NCBI GenBank assembly: GCA_949987705.1
Contig: CATLJY010000152.1
Location: 1-64,000, forward strand
Source: Thereva unica
Taxonomy: Eukaryota > Arthropoda > Insecta > Diptera > Therevidae
Reading direction: 5' to 3'
Length of the DNA: 64,000 bases
Part shown: positions 48,904 to 60,101 of the stretch, one piece after another
Position numbering within the stretch: the stretch's first letter is position 1
Layout of the letters: every line of letters starts with the position of its first letter
Translations under genes and position numbers: made by a program
The notes under the pieces: model-generated
Seen by the model: the letters and a program-made list of their open reading frames with translations, nothing else
Databases searched by the model: none
Told to the model about the DNA's origin: nothing

Positions 48904-49889
48904 CATACCAAGGCAAATCTGTTTTGATAATTTCATTCGACCATTAAAAACAGCGTATATCAAATCTTCCGAAAACGATTTAGCTAATCTTGTTGTCTTT
49001 TTGTTTTGTCTCCGACGGTAATTTTCTCCAGCAAGTACTTTTCTGTAAAAATATATTACTTCTTCCGGTACTTCACATTCACCTTCAATTAAATTTGTCG
49101 TTTTTATCTGTTCTGGTAACTCTTTACGTTGAATTTTATGTATTACTTCATTTAAAATACGTGCTGCGGCGTCTAAAATATTAATTTTATCAACTTCATT
49201 TTGGATCATTATACCCTTGAATGGTTTCACGAGAAATTGACCTTTGAAATTAATTATGCTGATTTTCTTCGGAAAATGTCTTAGCAATCTCTCTTTTAAA
49301 TGATACGGTTTTAAAGTATACATAGCAATATCTTGCTCATTATTTTTTAAATAATTAACGAACATATCATTTAAAAATTTTAAAAAGAAAGATTGCTCTT
49401 GACGGACAATGTTTTCGTCAACAAACGATTCAACTAGTTGATAAGCTTCTGCGCGGATATCTCTTGTAAAATGCCATTCAGACCTTTCTTTGTCTTTTGA
49501 TAATATTGATTCTCGCGCCGCAATATACGCATTTTTACAAGTTTTGTGAAAGTAGTACTCTTTCTCTGGTGACAAATCATGAAACTACTACTACGCTACT
49601 GTCTGTTGCGAGCTGTTTCATCGAATCACGTTCAATGGGTGTAAAAACGTACAATTTTTCCTCTCGACCCTTTACCTTTTTCCTACCTTTTCCGCAAAAA
49701 AAAACATGCACAGATATTTTGTTTATCACTGACATTTGTGACATCTGGATCGGCTTCAATAGAAACGTTTCTATTCTTTTTCCGAATATCAAACACTTCG
49801 ATACATTTATTTAAACATTCCTCGGAGAATTCTTTTAATTTTGACGTTGTTTTCCGACAAAAAACGCAAAAAGGAGTTTCGTTGGACAT
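48904..49889 (-). pseudogene. PIN/FEN-like transposon-associated gene, segment 1 (N-terminal)
   Basis: Likely start MSNETPFCVFCRKTTSKLKE at 49889, with a CxxC. Then KLYVFTPIERDSMKQLATD, and after frameshifts near 49700 and 49578 a 226-codon frame with EYYFHKTCKNAYIAARESIL, FVDENIVRQEQSFFLKFLND, LIEGECEVPEEVIYFYRKVL and RRRQNKKTTRLAKSFSEDLI. The last residues (KQICLGMT) run into segment 2 across the Gypsy duplication. The Cys/His pairs at the N-terminus may bind zinc. Confidence 0.65.
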
Positions 49890-50344
49890 TTCTGCGCATG
49901 AAAATTCAACTGACACTGGGCTATTTCTCAAACGAATTGAATGGCTCACGTACTTTTTATATTACAAAGAAGTCTTGAGTATAGTAAAGGTTGGCGCTCA
50001 ACTGCTTTCTGCCTGTTCAAAAATCGAAAGGTGGGGCTTATTACATTCTGCTAATATAGATATAGGGAGAATGTACAAGCAGGGCTAGTTTTCATAAACT
50101 GCGTTGGATGTAATATTTATAATACATACGCAAATACACACGCGTTAGATATATTTTTTCAATGTTACAATTAATTTAAATAAATATTAATTTTGTAGAA
50201 ATATATCCGTATGTTACAATAGTTAAAAATATATAAAGAATATTATTTTAATTATTTTAATAACAATATAACGTTAAAAATTACCTAATTCTGTATGTGC
50301 ATACAGTTTTATGTCGAATTACTATAGTTATGTCATTTCCTCTC
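49890..50344. other. No gene recognised; upstream of the PIN-like gene
   Basis: AT-rich with poly-T/A stretches. It may contain the promoter or end of the transposon that owns the PIN-like gene. No TIR or TATA assignment is possible. Confidence 0.4.
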
Positions 50345-51835
50345 ACTTAAAAATGTGTCACATGATAGTATACATGCCAACAGTTACACAGGGAGACTAA
50401 CACGCTGCTTTGTGCTTCGTGCCGAAACTGTGCTAAATACTGCTGGAAGCTCGACTACACCCTCCACGTCGGGCGACTGGAAACAGACTCCTGGCATGGT
50501 CATGTCTCTACCAGGAGTGCTGGCTAATGGTAGTCGGGCGGAGAGAAGAACACTCTTTAAAAAATCACCCCAGTCTAAGGTGAAACAGGATATGCCGATA
50601 GCCTCGTGGCAAAGGGGGTGCTTGGTCTCTAATATCCGAACTCTGGATACCTGGCGTCCTTCAGTTTTAATTAGCCTTCCCACAGTACACGGGCTCGGTG
50701 TGGGTGACTTACTTTCCCGAATTACTCGTGGGACCATTTATGGAAACAAAAAATAAAAATAATGAGCTCGATGCAGCTCCGACAGCATCATCCTCGTCAA
50801 TTGTGACGATGGCCACATCTCAAGTGTCCTTATGGACGCAAGAGATAGCAATTGTCTCAACTAGCGGAGCCATTGGGCACGCAAGTTGTGAACCAATTGC
50901 TCAAACTAGCGGAGCCATTGGGCACGCAAGTTTGCAATCAACTGCTGCAACCGGTGGAGCCATTGGGCACACCGGTTCTCCAGACGGGTCGTCAGTCGCT
51001 GAAGATGAGTCTTTAGACGCAGTATCCGTCTGCAGTGTAGACTCGGTCAGTGTGTGTTCGGTTATTTCCGGAGCTACCACCATTGCCCGAGACTTGAATA
51101 AGATAGAGCTTGACAATGAGCTTTAATGAAGCAATGGCAAACGGCCTCTCCAGGGAAATGGCCCTGGAAGAAGCTTTAATAAAGCCCTCCAATAAGTCTG
51201 AGCTGAAGAGAGTTCGCTCAGAGGAGGAAACTCCGGAACGTCCGGAACAGAAGAGGACCAAGACGGCCAAAGGGCCCACTCGCCCCACTTTTAGCCAGGT
51301 GGTAAGCAGTGTCAAGCTTGGCCTCATCTCGACTGACATGGTCAACTGCCCCCTGACACCTGAGCAAATGGCACAGTTGCAGGAAGCGATCATCGACGTC
51401 GCAATTGAAAAAGCGGGCGGCGAAGTTAAGCCGTCTTTCGAGGGGAGCTTCCCGAGAAGAGGCTGGCTTATGTTAGTCTGCTCGAACCCTGAAACAGCGG
51501 AATGGGTGAGGAGTAACATCTCCTTCATCAAGAGCAAGAGTGCTCTTGATATCACTCTGGTGGAAGAGGGTAACTTCCCTCAGACTCACGTCATTCGTGG
51601 CTATTTCCCCCAGAGTGCTAACCGAAGCAACGAGAAAGTGCTGGCTACTATTGCCGCACAAAACTCGGTTCCCGCTGACAAGTGGAAAGTGGTCCAGAGG
51701 CGGGTAAATGTCAACACCCTTCACTTGGTCATGGTAGTGGACACCGCCTCCATGGCTAAGTTAATTAGTCTGAAGGGGAAAATCGCCTATCGATTCTCCC
51801 AGATCAGGCTAATTCTCAAGGATAAATTTCGAATT
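50345..51835 (+). pseudogene. LINE ORF1-type protein with DUF4780, 5' fragment of an element
   Basis: The frame from ATG 50740 (METKNKNNELDAAPTASSS) holds a three-fold SGAIGHAS repeat and a Ser/Val-rich acidic stretch, then shifts near 51112 into MSFNEAMANGLSREMALEEA, a basic KR region and the DUF4780 domain (TFSQVVSSVKLGLIS, then RRGWLMLVCSNPETAEW and NSVPADKWKVVQRRVN). DUF4780 is common in insect genomes as a non-LTR ORF1-type RNA-binding protein. Similarity stops near 51835, where the USP-like frame begins. 50345-50740 is GC-richer, probably the element's 5' region. It is odd that the 5' rather than the 3' part is retained. Confidence 0.6.
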
Positions 51836-52682
51836 TACGTCGAATTTTTGTTGGGTTTCTTAACAAAAATAAACTCTGAATATTTAGAAAGACACAAAAG
51901 CAGTGAAAAAAGAAGTTTAGATATATGCGAAAGAACACCCATAGAAAATATTTTTGATACGTGTTATAAATCTGAATTAAAATGTTCAATCTGCCAATAT
52001 AGCAGCATCATTATTAAAAAATAAATATTTTAACTATTTCTAATTTAAATGAAATAAGTTCCTTGGAACAAGGACTAAATAATTATTTTAGTACAAGTCC
52101 GATTGAATATTTTAAATGTACTACGTGTGAAGGACAAGAAGCATCATTAATGACAAGTTTACAAGTGCCACCAAAAGCTCTTATCATAAGTTTCGAAAGA
52201 TTTTGTAGTTTATTTGATAAAAAAACTAAAATCAGCAGTTTGTATAAGATAGAAAAACATATAAAATTCGAGTTAGAATTAAACTTAAATAAATACTTAT
52301 CACCAGATGATCACGTAACAAATAATTTGTATATAAATTAAAATCAATAATATCACATATTGGTTCATCTAAAGACATAGGGCATTATGTAACCATCGCT
52401 CAAGGAGCTGCAGAGAATTTTCATTTATTTAATGATGCTAGTGTTGAAGAAATAAGTGTTACAAATTTATTAAGTACAAATGCATACGTCCTAATTTATG
52501 AGTTAAAATGTGACACAAATTGGAATTTATTAGATAAAAATACAGAATTGACGAAATCACCAACATTATCAGTAGGTAGTCCACCTCAGTTCGGAAAACA
52601 TTCTGCTGTATTAAATATTTCTAAAGGTGATGTTTTTAAACAGTTAAAAACAAATTATAATGAAAATAAATTGAACAGATGA
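51836..52682 (+). pseudogene. Ubiquitin-specific-protease (UCH) domain, C-terminal half, transposon-borne
   Basis: FLLGFLTKINSEYLERHKSS and IENIFDTCYKSELKCSICQY (first CxxC of the USP zinc fingers), then after a shift near 52015 SLEQGLNNYFSTSPIEYFKC with CTTC (second CxxC), LQVPPKALIISFERF, and after a second shift near 52335 KSIISHIGSSKDIGHYVTIA with the catalytic His box GHYV, FHLFNDASVEEI and NAYVLIYE. Fold order and motifs are those of a USP deubiquitinase. The Cys box should lie upstream and is not visible, apparently cut off by the DUF4780 fragment. The product would remove ubiquitin. Because the flanking frame continues into another domain, I infer it belongs to a multi-copy mobile gene rather than a cellular USP. 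Confidence 0.7.
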
Positions 52683-52737
52683 ACTATGAAAGAAACATAA
52701 ATTATAATCAAATAATTCAAAAAGAAAACAGTACATA

Positions 52738-53374
52738 GTCCGGTCAAATTAGATCAAAAAATAGGTATGAAGGTACATAAATTCGCAAAAGCTGAAAATT
52801 GGTAGGATTATTCAAAGCACCGTTATAAATGAAATGTAAAAAGTCCCCATCGATCCGGCACCTGGAACCTGGATTTACTCGGGGTCAAAGGTCACAAAAA
52901 CGGGTTTTTCGCGATTTTCAGCAAAACGGTAACTTTTAAATAGTGTTTACAAAGTTTGTAGATTATGCGATTACCTACTGTCGTTTTTCAGCAGTTTGCC
53001 CATACTTTGAACCTACATATCTTCTAAACGGAGTCACTCAGGTTTCTGTTATTTCTTTCAAATAAAAGAATACACATTTACCTAAAAGATGAGCCTAATT
53101 ACGTTGCTCTACTATAATCGGTCTAGAAGTTATTAAAGTTTAAGTAAATGGCAATTCGTCCATACAAATTGCAAGTGGCAATTCGGCCATACCGTTTTGC
53201 TGAAAATCGCGAAAAACCCGTTTTTGTGACCTTTGACCCCGAATAAATCCCGGTTCCAGGTGCCGGATTGATGGGGACTTTTTAGATTTCATTTATAACG
53301 GTGCTTTGAACAATCCTACCAATTTTCAGCTTGGTGCGAATTTATGTACCCTCGGATGTCTAAATTGACTGGAC
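52738..53374. mobile_element. Mariner-like MITE, 637 bp, TA duplication
   Basis: Inverted repeats of about 200 bp start GTCCGGTCAAATTAGA and end TCTAAATTGACTGGAC, flanked by TA (52736-52737, 53375-53376). Blocks such as AAAACGGGTTTTTCGCGATTT and its inverse are shared between arms. No coding. An alternative reading is a 4-bp TACA duplication with ends TAGTCC...GGACTA. Confidence 0.78.
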
Positions 53375-53430
53375 TATACAAATAATTTACGAGAGTGCAA
53401 AAAAAAAATTGTAAATCGAAAAGGTCCGTG

Positions 53431-53434
53431 GCAT
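53431..53434. repeat. Target duplication GCAT of the large Gypsy element, left copy
   Basis: Repeated at 63054-63057. Confidence 0.85.
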
Positions 53435-55143
53435 TGTACCAGCATAATGGCGCGATATAAATAGTGGGCGCCACTTATGCGAGGTGTTACCCCCTTAGCC
53501 ACAAGCCCGGAAGAGCATGGCCAAGGAGCCAACACCATACATAAGAAATAAAAAGAAAATCCGGAACTCCTACGCCGGCCACACGGAGTTGTCTAGCTCG
53601 CCGGAGGGGTCGTGGGGTGTGTGGCCGGGGCTTACCGCGGTTGGTTCACCACTTACCTGTGACTATGAAAAATCTTAAATTCCACCTCCATCCTTCGCCG
53701 GTCATCGCCTGAGCCGCGTCAAACCCTGAAAAGAAATGATCCCCCCCTCAACCATTCCACCAAAAAAATTTACCACATGGTCATTCTATTAATTATAAAC
53801 ATTTAATCTTCAGAACAACAATTACAAAGAATCACCATCAACCACGACAATAATTTATAACTCCTTGTCCATTATCAAAATTAAATGAGCAAAGTCAACA
53901 ATATTAAGGGTTCATTATTATAGTTACATAGGTATGAGCTCAAGATAAAAAGAAAACTCACAGCATTGGCCAATACTCCTCGTTTTGTACATATGTGATT
54001 ACAATCAATAGAATCACTTCGGAACCAACAAAGAAGAAAATAGATCCGACAAGGAGCAACACGAATTCACAAATAATTATCCAGAATATTATAAATATTA
54101 TAAATGTAATACTAACTACTTACTATTATTATTTTAGTAATGAATATTTTTTTTCAATAATAATTAAAGCAAAAAAAGAAGTTTTGATTATTTTATTTTG
54201 TGTATGTTTTGTTTGTTTTATTATCTATGATCCAGCTGTTGTGGATGCACTATAGATATTGCTTAATTACCTGACTATCGAACGGTATATCAATTGGTAG
54301 TAATGAAATATACAGTTCCGCCTTTATACTAGTGTCTGCTGTTTGATAAACGTCATCTAATTTTCCGGCAACTTTTTTTCTATTTAAACCATATTCGCGT
54401 AATTTTGGATAATCTTCGGTCTGTTCTCCATCCCCCCTCGGTCTTCTGATTTCATACCTGTTACTTAGGCCACCAACTCTTCATTGCCTTCAGCCATTTC
54501 TCTACACGTTTTTCTCGTTTTTTTCTGAAATTTTGGTGACAGATAAACGAAGAGTATTATAAACACAGGGTCCTTCCCCTCAAATAAATAAAACAGTTTG
54601 TACAGACCAATACCAATCCGCAATTTTCTCAAAAGAAACTCTAATCACGCAAAACACACTCCGAAATATGTATATCCGGAGCTATTAACTACAGGGCAAA
54701 ACGCAATCCTTGTATCGCTGGTATCCCTTTCGGCACCTTCAAATTTCTCCAAATCCCTTTCTGACTTGTTAAATTCTTTCCCTTTTTCTTCTTATTTTTT
54801 TTTTGTATTTTCGACTAGAATTCACCGCACCGAAATAGTCCTGATTGTTGCTACTTCGGAACGAAATTGTTATTTTTTGGCAAATGAACTGAATAATCAA
54901 GGTTTTTGTCTTCCAGCCAGTCGTATGTGTTCAAAACTGATTTTTTTCTTTTTTATATAATCTTAAATTTTTCCGAACACAAACTTTTGCAGTATCTTTC
55001 TGCATCCGTCAAAATTCGAAATCCTATTTTTTTATTTTTTCCATTTCTCCCCGCCTACCTTTTTGTTCCGAACCAACTACTCGATTTTCTTCCCCACAGT
55101 AATTTTTAGTCAAGTAGATATTTAGGCAAAACTGACCGTTACA
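53435..55143 (-). repeat. Large Gypsy 3' LTR (1709 bp)
   Basis: On the minus strand it starts TGTAACGGTCAGTTTTGCC and ends ATGCTGGTACA. Open frames inside are not genes. GC-rich block near 53560-53640. Confidence 0.92.
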
Positions 55144-55831
55144 TACCCTCGGGTCCACGAGGCCGACTCGCGAGGCAGTGAGGAGCCGAAAAAAAACGGA
55201 CAGTTTTTCCTTCTGTAGTGAGCTTCGGGTACGATCAACGTGGGTCTCGACTCATCCCCTGAGATTAAGAGGCTCATGCTCTCCAGACTGAGATAGCCGG
55301 GCTGTTCAGGTTCTCAACAGAGTCGTCTCCATACGGAGTGAAAAAGGAAAAGTTGGGCGTACGGTCACAACCGTATTTTCGTGATGATCAGCCTGAAAAA
55401 CCTCCCGGAGGAATATCTGAAGGTACAAATATCAGGCGGAAGACAATACCACATTGTCCCCCTACTGATATCTATACGTCTCCAAACATTCTCACACAAA
55501 CCCAGGGTGCTTTCGCTCCATCGGCACAACCTCCAGCAATGCCATATTGCCTTCGACTCATCCCGGTGAAACGACAGACACCCAGTTCGCCGAGAGACCT
55601 TCTCCAGACTGACCGAAGAGTAAAAGAATACCATGGTGGTGTCTGGTCTGGCAGATCCGGATGATTACTTCATCAAAGCTTGGCCCCAGACGGCCAAGAG
55701 AAACAAGGAGGTGTACCATCCGCTAGGGAAGCTACCTAAGCGGACCACGCCGGGTACCCTATCATTAACCGGGGAAGCCGGCGAGATGCCTTCTTAGGGC
55801 TACTCATAGGAGCGCTTGCTTCGATGACACT
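55144..55831 (-). other. Region between integrase and 3' LTR of the large Gypsy
   Basis: About 0.69 kb with no recognisable gene. Short open frames exist on both strands but carry no retroviral motif, and no env is seen. Confidence 0.55.
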
Positions 55832-57379
55832 TCATGGCCGTAAGTCTTTAGCGTGATAAACACCTATTCTGTTACCGCCCAAATCCTCCAGCTCGTACAA
55901 GCTAGTTCCAACTTTCTTCCGTATCCGAGCTTTCAAGAACCGGGGTGCCAACTTGGCGCTGAAACGACCCGCTCGGTTACTCACCCAGAAAGTCCTCCGG
56001 AAAACCTCATCTCCCGGACGAAAACTGCCCACACGGCACCGTAAATTGTATCGAATTTTATGTCTGGAGTGTGCGGCGGCTAAATTAAGCGCGATCCGCT
56101 CTCGAAGCATCTGCATTTTGTCCGTCAATGGCAAGAAAGCTATGTCACCCTCCTGGAAAACGTTCAGTTTCTTCAGGACTGGATATGCTGATCCGTGCAG
56201 GATCATATGGCTACCAAACAGGGCCTGATACGGGGACATGCCGATCGCCTCGTGGTGGGTACTACGAAGAGCACATTCAATGGACGACAGATGTCTATCC
56301 CACTCACGATGATCCTCCTTTAAGTACGCCCTAATGGCGGTTAGGATGGATCTATTCACCCGCTCGGAAGCGTTAGGGTGAGGCGAATATACAGCCGTGC
56401 GCACATGGTGCACGCCATAGTCGGTCAACAATTTAGCAAACTCTTTGGAGGTGAATTGCCGACCATTGTCGGAGAAGACCGTTTCAGGAACTCCAAAGGT
56501 ATGAAAGATAGTTTGCTCGAGAAACTTGACGGACACCGCCGTGGTCTCAGCGGACACGGGGTGCAGGAAGACAAACTTGGTGAATGCATCCAATACAACA
56601 AATACTGCCGTGTGGCCTTTCTTCGACCTGGGATAAGGACCTAAGAAATCGACGTATAAAAATTGGAACGGCCTCGACACATCCATGGGGTTTCCCATAG
56701 GTGGTCGAAGTACTGAACTGGGGGCTTTGGTGGTCTTGCAGACCTCACAGTTAGCGATGAATTCCCGTACCTGTTTTGCCATACCTAGCCAAAAGTACTT
56801 GCATCGCAATCGGGCTAGGGTTTTCCCTACTCCACCATGCGAAGCTTGGGGTGGCGAATGAGAAGACTCCACGAGAGAAGCGGTCAATTCCATCGGAATC
56901 CACAACTTCCATGTCAGGTCGTCAACAATCGGGTTTCCAGTACGTGGTGAGGTACGCTTGAAAACGTACCCATCTTCAACTCGCAGGTCTGGTAGCTGCG
57001 GTGAGGCTTGCCTGAGGCTATCACCCAGACGAAGATATTCAGGGGACTTGAAAGACGGGGCATTTAAGTCCACGTCGAAACACAAGGACAATTCGTCAAC
57101 GCAATCCATGCGTGACAAGGCATCGGGAACCACATTGTGGGTGCCTTTGCGGTGTTCGATTGTAAAGTCGAACCCCTGAAGCTTAAGACTCCACCGGGCT
57201 AAACGACCGTTAAGCTCCTTCTGGCTCATGAGCCATTTTAGACTTGCATGGTCAGTAATGACCGTGAAAGTCTGTCCCTCAACATACGCTCTAAACTTCT
57301 TTATACTCAGCACGGCTGCGTAGCATTCGAGCTCAGTAATGGTGTAGTTCCGTTGTGCCCCGTTCAATTTCTTGGACAT
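55832..57379 (-). pseudogene. Large Gypsy RNase H (partial) and integrase
   Basis: Opens with MSKKLNGAQRNYTITELECY, the second third of RNase H (Glu in TELE), then VITDHASLKWLMSQKELNGR and HNVVPDALSR. The integrase HHCC finger (SHGG...CEVCKTTKAP) is followed by Asp (FLYVDFLGPYPR), Asp (FSDNGRQF) and Glu (NASERVNRSILTA), and a C-terminal barrel (VGTSLYELEDLGGNRIG). The frame is open for 515 codons. It begins out of frame with the RT and lacks the RNase H start including its first catalytic Asp (TDAS box). Confidence 0.88.
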
Positions 57380-59097
57380 ATAAGCAATCGGATGTTCTCG
57401 GACGCCTGCTGGGCCTCATCAGTCCAACTAAAAGATTTAGACTTCAAACAATCCGTGATTGGAGAAGCCACGCTAGCATAATTGGGAATGAAACGCTGAT
57501 ACCATCCGGTCATTCCCAAAAACCTCCGGGTCTGCTTATGAGACTTCGGAGTCGGGAAGTCCATGATGGCCGTCACCTTATTAGGATCGGTTTTCAGAGT
57601 CCCATCACCGATTATGAAGCCGAGATACTTCACTTCAGTCACGCAAAATTTGCTTTTAGATAAATTGATGGTTAACCCCGCACGACGGAGACAGCTGGCC
57701 ACTTCGTCCAAAAGCTTTAGGTGGGAGTCAAAGTCAGGTGAAACAATGAGCAGGTCGTCCAGATAGACAAAAACGTTTTCACGTAAATGGCCCGGGATGG
57801 CTTTATCCATCAAGCGACACATGCGCTGTGGGGCGTTGCACAAGCCGAAAGGCATAACTGTGAACTGGTACAGTGGACGACCAGGGACAGTGAAAGCTGT
57901 CCGCTCTCGCGACTTCTTCTCTAAAGGGATTTGCCAGAAGGCGTCCTTCAGGTCTAAACTCGTGATGAACTTGGTGTCTTGAAGACGACCAAGAAGACCA
58001 TCAATGTGTGGAAGAGGATAGGCGTCTTTGATAGTAACACGGTTCACCTTGCGAGAGTCAAGGCACAGGCGGACCTTACCTGGTTTACGAACCAACACCA
58101 CTGGAGAATTCCAGGGACTATTTGATGGCTCAATCACACCCAGCGACAGCATCCTGTCCAACTCACCATACATCAGCTGTTGTACAGCGGGTGAGACGGG
58201 ATAATGCCTTTGTTTAATGGGAACTGAGTCACCAGTGTCGATGATGTGTTCCTCCAGGTTAGTCTTCCCCAGTCCGAAGACATCGAAAGAGGGAAATCTG
58301 GCCTTGACGCGTTCCAACCGTTCGCATTGCGTGGACGTTAAGTCGTGCATTTTTGCAGACACGGATGGAGCGTTTATCTCGCCGACTATTTGGGGAGCTA
58401 GGCCGAAAAGATTCCAAAAATCCATCCCTAGGTACAGTCTCTGGCTGAGACTGGGCACCACATAGATGGTTATATCACGGGTCCTTCCTCCAAAGGATAT
58501 CGGAACTCGAATATAACCGCAGAGTCTCTGCGGAGCCCCGTCAGCAGTATGCACTACAGAGCGCAAAGTGTAGACTGTCACTTCGGGATGATTAGCTAGA
58601 AACGCTTCGGCATCTCTTCCCAAACAGCTAACAGTGGCACCACTGTCCAACAACCCAACCACTTCCTCGTTAGCTACGAGGACCTTCGTAAACAGACGAG
58701 GATCTGACGAATCAGAGATGAAGGCAGAAACAATTTTCTGCAAACATTGTCGCTTCTCCTTAGCTCGTACTCTAATTTGGGGAGGGGTGCGCTTGGAAGT
58801 AATTAGGGAGGCCACAAAAGGTGGCTCCGAAAAGATGCGGGCACGAGTGGAGATATATCTCTTCCAACGGGAAAGGAACGAAAGTTTAACCTCCTCAGAG
58901 GGAAAAACAGGAAGAGCATCAGTTGACGTAAAGTCGCTGATGGCAGTCATATCAGGTGTATATAAGGAATGTGTAGGGAAAACGGGCGAGCTTAGCTCGG
59001 GCGCGGACTCCCGTTCGGTCTCGCACCCCGGCTCCGGTTTCCCTGACAGGTGGGGCACACTGGTGTGACGACTCCTGGCTTGCCACACTTGTAGCAA
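57364..59097 (-). pseudogene. Large Gypsy protease and reverse transcriptase
   Basis: The frame overlaps the gag end by about 106 nt, consistent with -1 frameshift expression, so no ATG is needed. Protease: VGLLDSGATVSCLGRD. RT: VIEPSNSPWNSPVVLVRKPG, KVRLCLDSRKVN, FITSLDLKDAFWQIPL (first catalytic Asp), PFGLCNAPQRMCRLMD and VFVYLDDLLIVS. After TDEAQQASENIRLL the frame ends, just where roughly 45-50 residues of RNase H should follow, pointing to a deletion with frame change near 57370. Confidence 0.88.
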
Positions 59098-60101
59098 AAT
59101 AGGCCACGAGTTTCAGACGGGCAGTCCATAAATGGATGACCCGGTTGCTGGCAATTCCAACATCGGAGCGATCGTGGATTCGTCTGGTTCTGACGCGGCG
59201 CCGTCATTTCGTCAACTTCGGGTGTTGGTAAGTCCGGGTGTAAATGTTCAGGCGGATAGGTAGATGGATATTCAACCTCGTGTAGCTGCCGATCAGGCCT
59301 ACGCTCTACGCGCTTCAGCTTCTGCCAGCGTTCGACTCGAACGCAAGTCTCACGCAACTGTTGCATGCTGGCAAAATTCTGTCCTATTATCGCCGAACCT
59401 AACGTGTAGTTTAAGTTACGAATCACGATTCCTATCAAACCGTGTTCCGACATCGGCTTATTCATTCGATTATGCAACGACAGCAGTTGAGCAGAAAAGT
59501 CATCAAACGAAAGCGTGTGTTGTTTGGTATCCATCATATGGAGGATCAGTTCCTCATCGGATTCTCGCGTTCGGAAATAACTTATAAATTGAAGTTTAAT
59601 AGTCGCCCAATCAGGATCTACGAATTGTCGTCGAAACTGGGACCAGTACCAATCGGTAGCTCGTCCCGACAACATCGAGGAGAAATGTCGGCAGACTTCC
59701 GATAGTTCGACCCCATCATCGCGAGCCCTCAGTTCTACCCTGAACAGAAATTCCTCCGCCGACAACAACTTGTCCTCGCCGGAGAACTTTAAATTCCAGT
59801 ACGTAACCGGAGACTTGCGATGTTGGGTCCCAGGCAAAAAATCTAACCTGCCGACAGCAGGTGGGGACGCCTCCGGGGTGGACTGCCGATCCCTGGGTAC
59901 CCCAGGGTTCATAGGGACCTCAGCAGGTCGCTGCTGCATTAGCAGGGTATCTAAAACCTGTCTCAACTGGTCGACTTGCTCCTCCAGCGAGGGAGTAGGA
60001 TTGGGGAAGGTTGGTGAGTCCCCCTGGCCGGCTTCGGTTCCGTTAGGGAGATTGCCTCCACCCGAAGTGGTACCTGCAGTCCTTCCACTTCTGAGTTCCA
60101 T
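58992..60101 (-). CDS. Large Gypsy gag, 369 aa
   Basis: Start MELRSGRTAGTTSGGGNL at 60101. A short coiled coil (LEEQVDQLRQVLDTLLMQQ) is followed by the capsid/retrotransposon-gag domain (YWNLKFSGEDKLLSAEEFLF, RATDWYWSQFRRQF, SYFRTRESDEELILHMMDTK). Two zinc knuckles then follow: CWNCQQPGHPFMDC (CCHC) and a second Cys cluster CYKCGKPG...CPTC. The frame is intact and should form virus-like particles with RNA binding by the knuckles. Confidence 0.88.
   Translation of the reverse strand: MELRSGRTAGTTSGGGNLPNGTEAGQGDSPTFPNPTPSLEEQVDQLRQVLDTLLMQQRPAEVPMNPGVPRDRQSTPEASPPAVGRLDFLPGTQHRKSPVTYWNLKFSGEDKLLSAEEFLFRVELRARDDGVELSEVCRHFSSMLSGRATDWYWSQFRRQFVDPDWATIKLQFISYFRTRESDEELILHMMDTKQHTLSFDDFSAQLLSLHNRMNKPMSEHGLIGIVIRNLNYTLGSAIIGQNFASMQQLRETCVRVERWQKLKRVERRPDRQLHEVEYPSTYPPEHLHPDLPTPEVDEMTAPRQNQTNPRSLRCWNCQQPGHPFMDCPSETRGLFCYKCGKPGVVTPVCPTCQGNRSRGARPNGSPRPS

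Larger units (their letters stand above)
52683..53434 (+). pseudogene. Linker of the USP-containing gene, interrupted by a MITE and the Gypsy element
   Basis: After a frame change near 52680, MNYERNINYNQIIQKENS is open up to the MITE at 52738. It continues after it (about 53377-53434: NNLRECKKKIVNRKGPW) and runs into the frame at 63058 across the Gypsy element. The frame is the same on both sides of each insertion once duplications are counted once. Confidence 0.5.

Noticed and set aside
54598..54960. 120- and 170-codon frames inside the large Gypsy LTRs
   Set aside because: They occur in both LTR copies, one is truncated by a single-base difference in a T-run, and they carry no retroviral or cellular motif.
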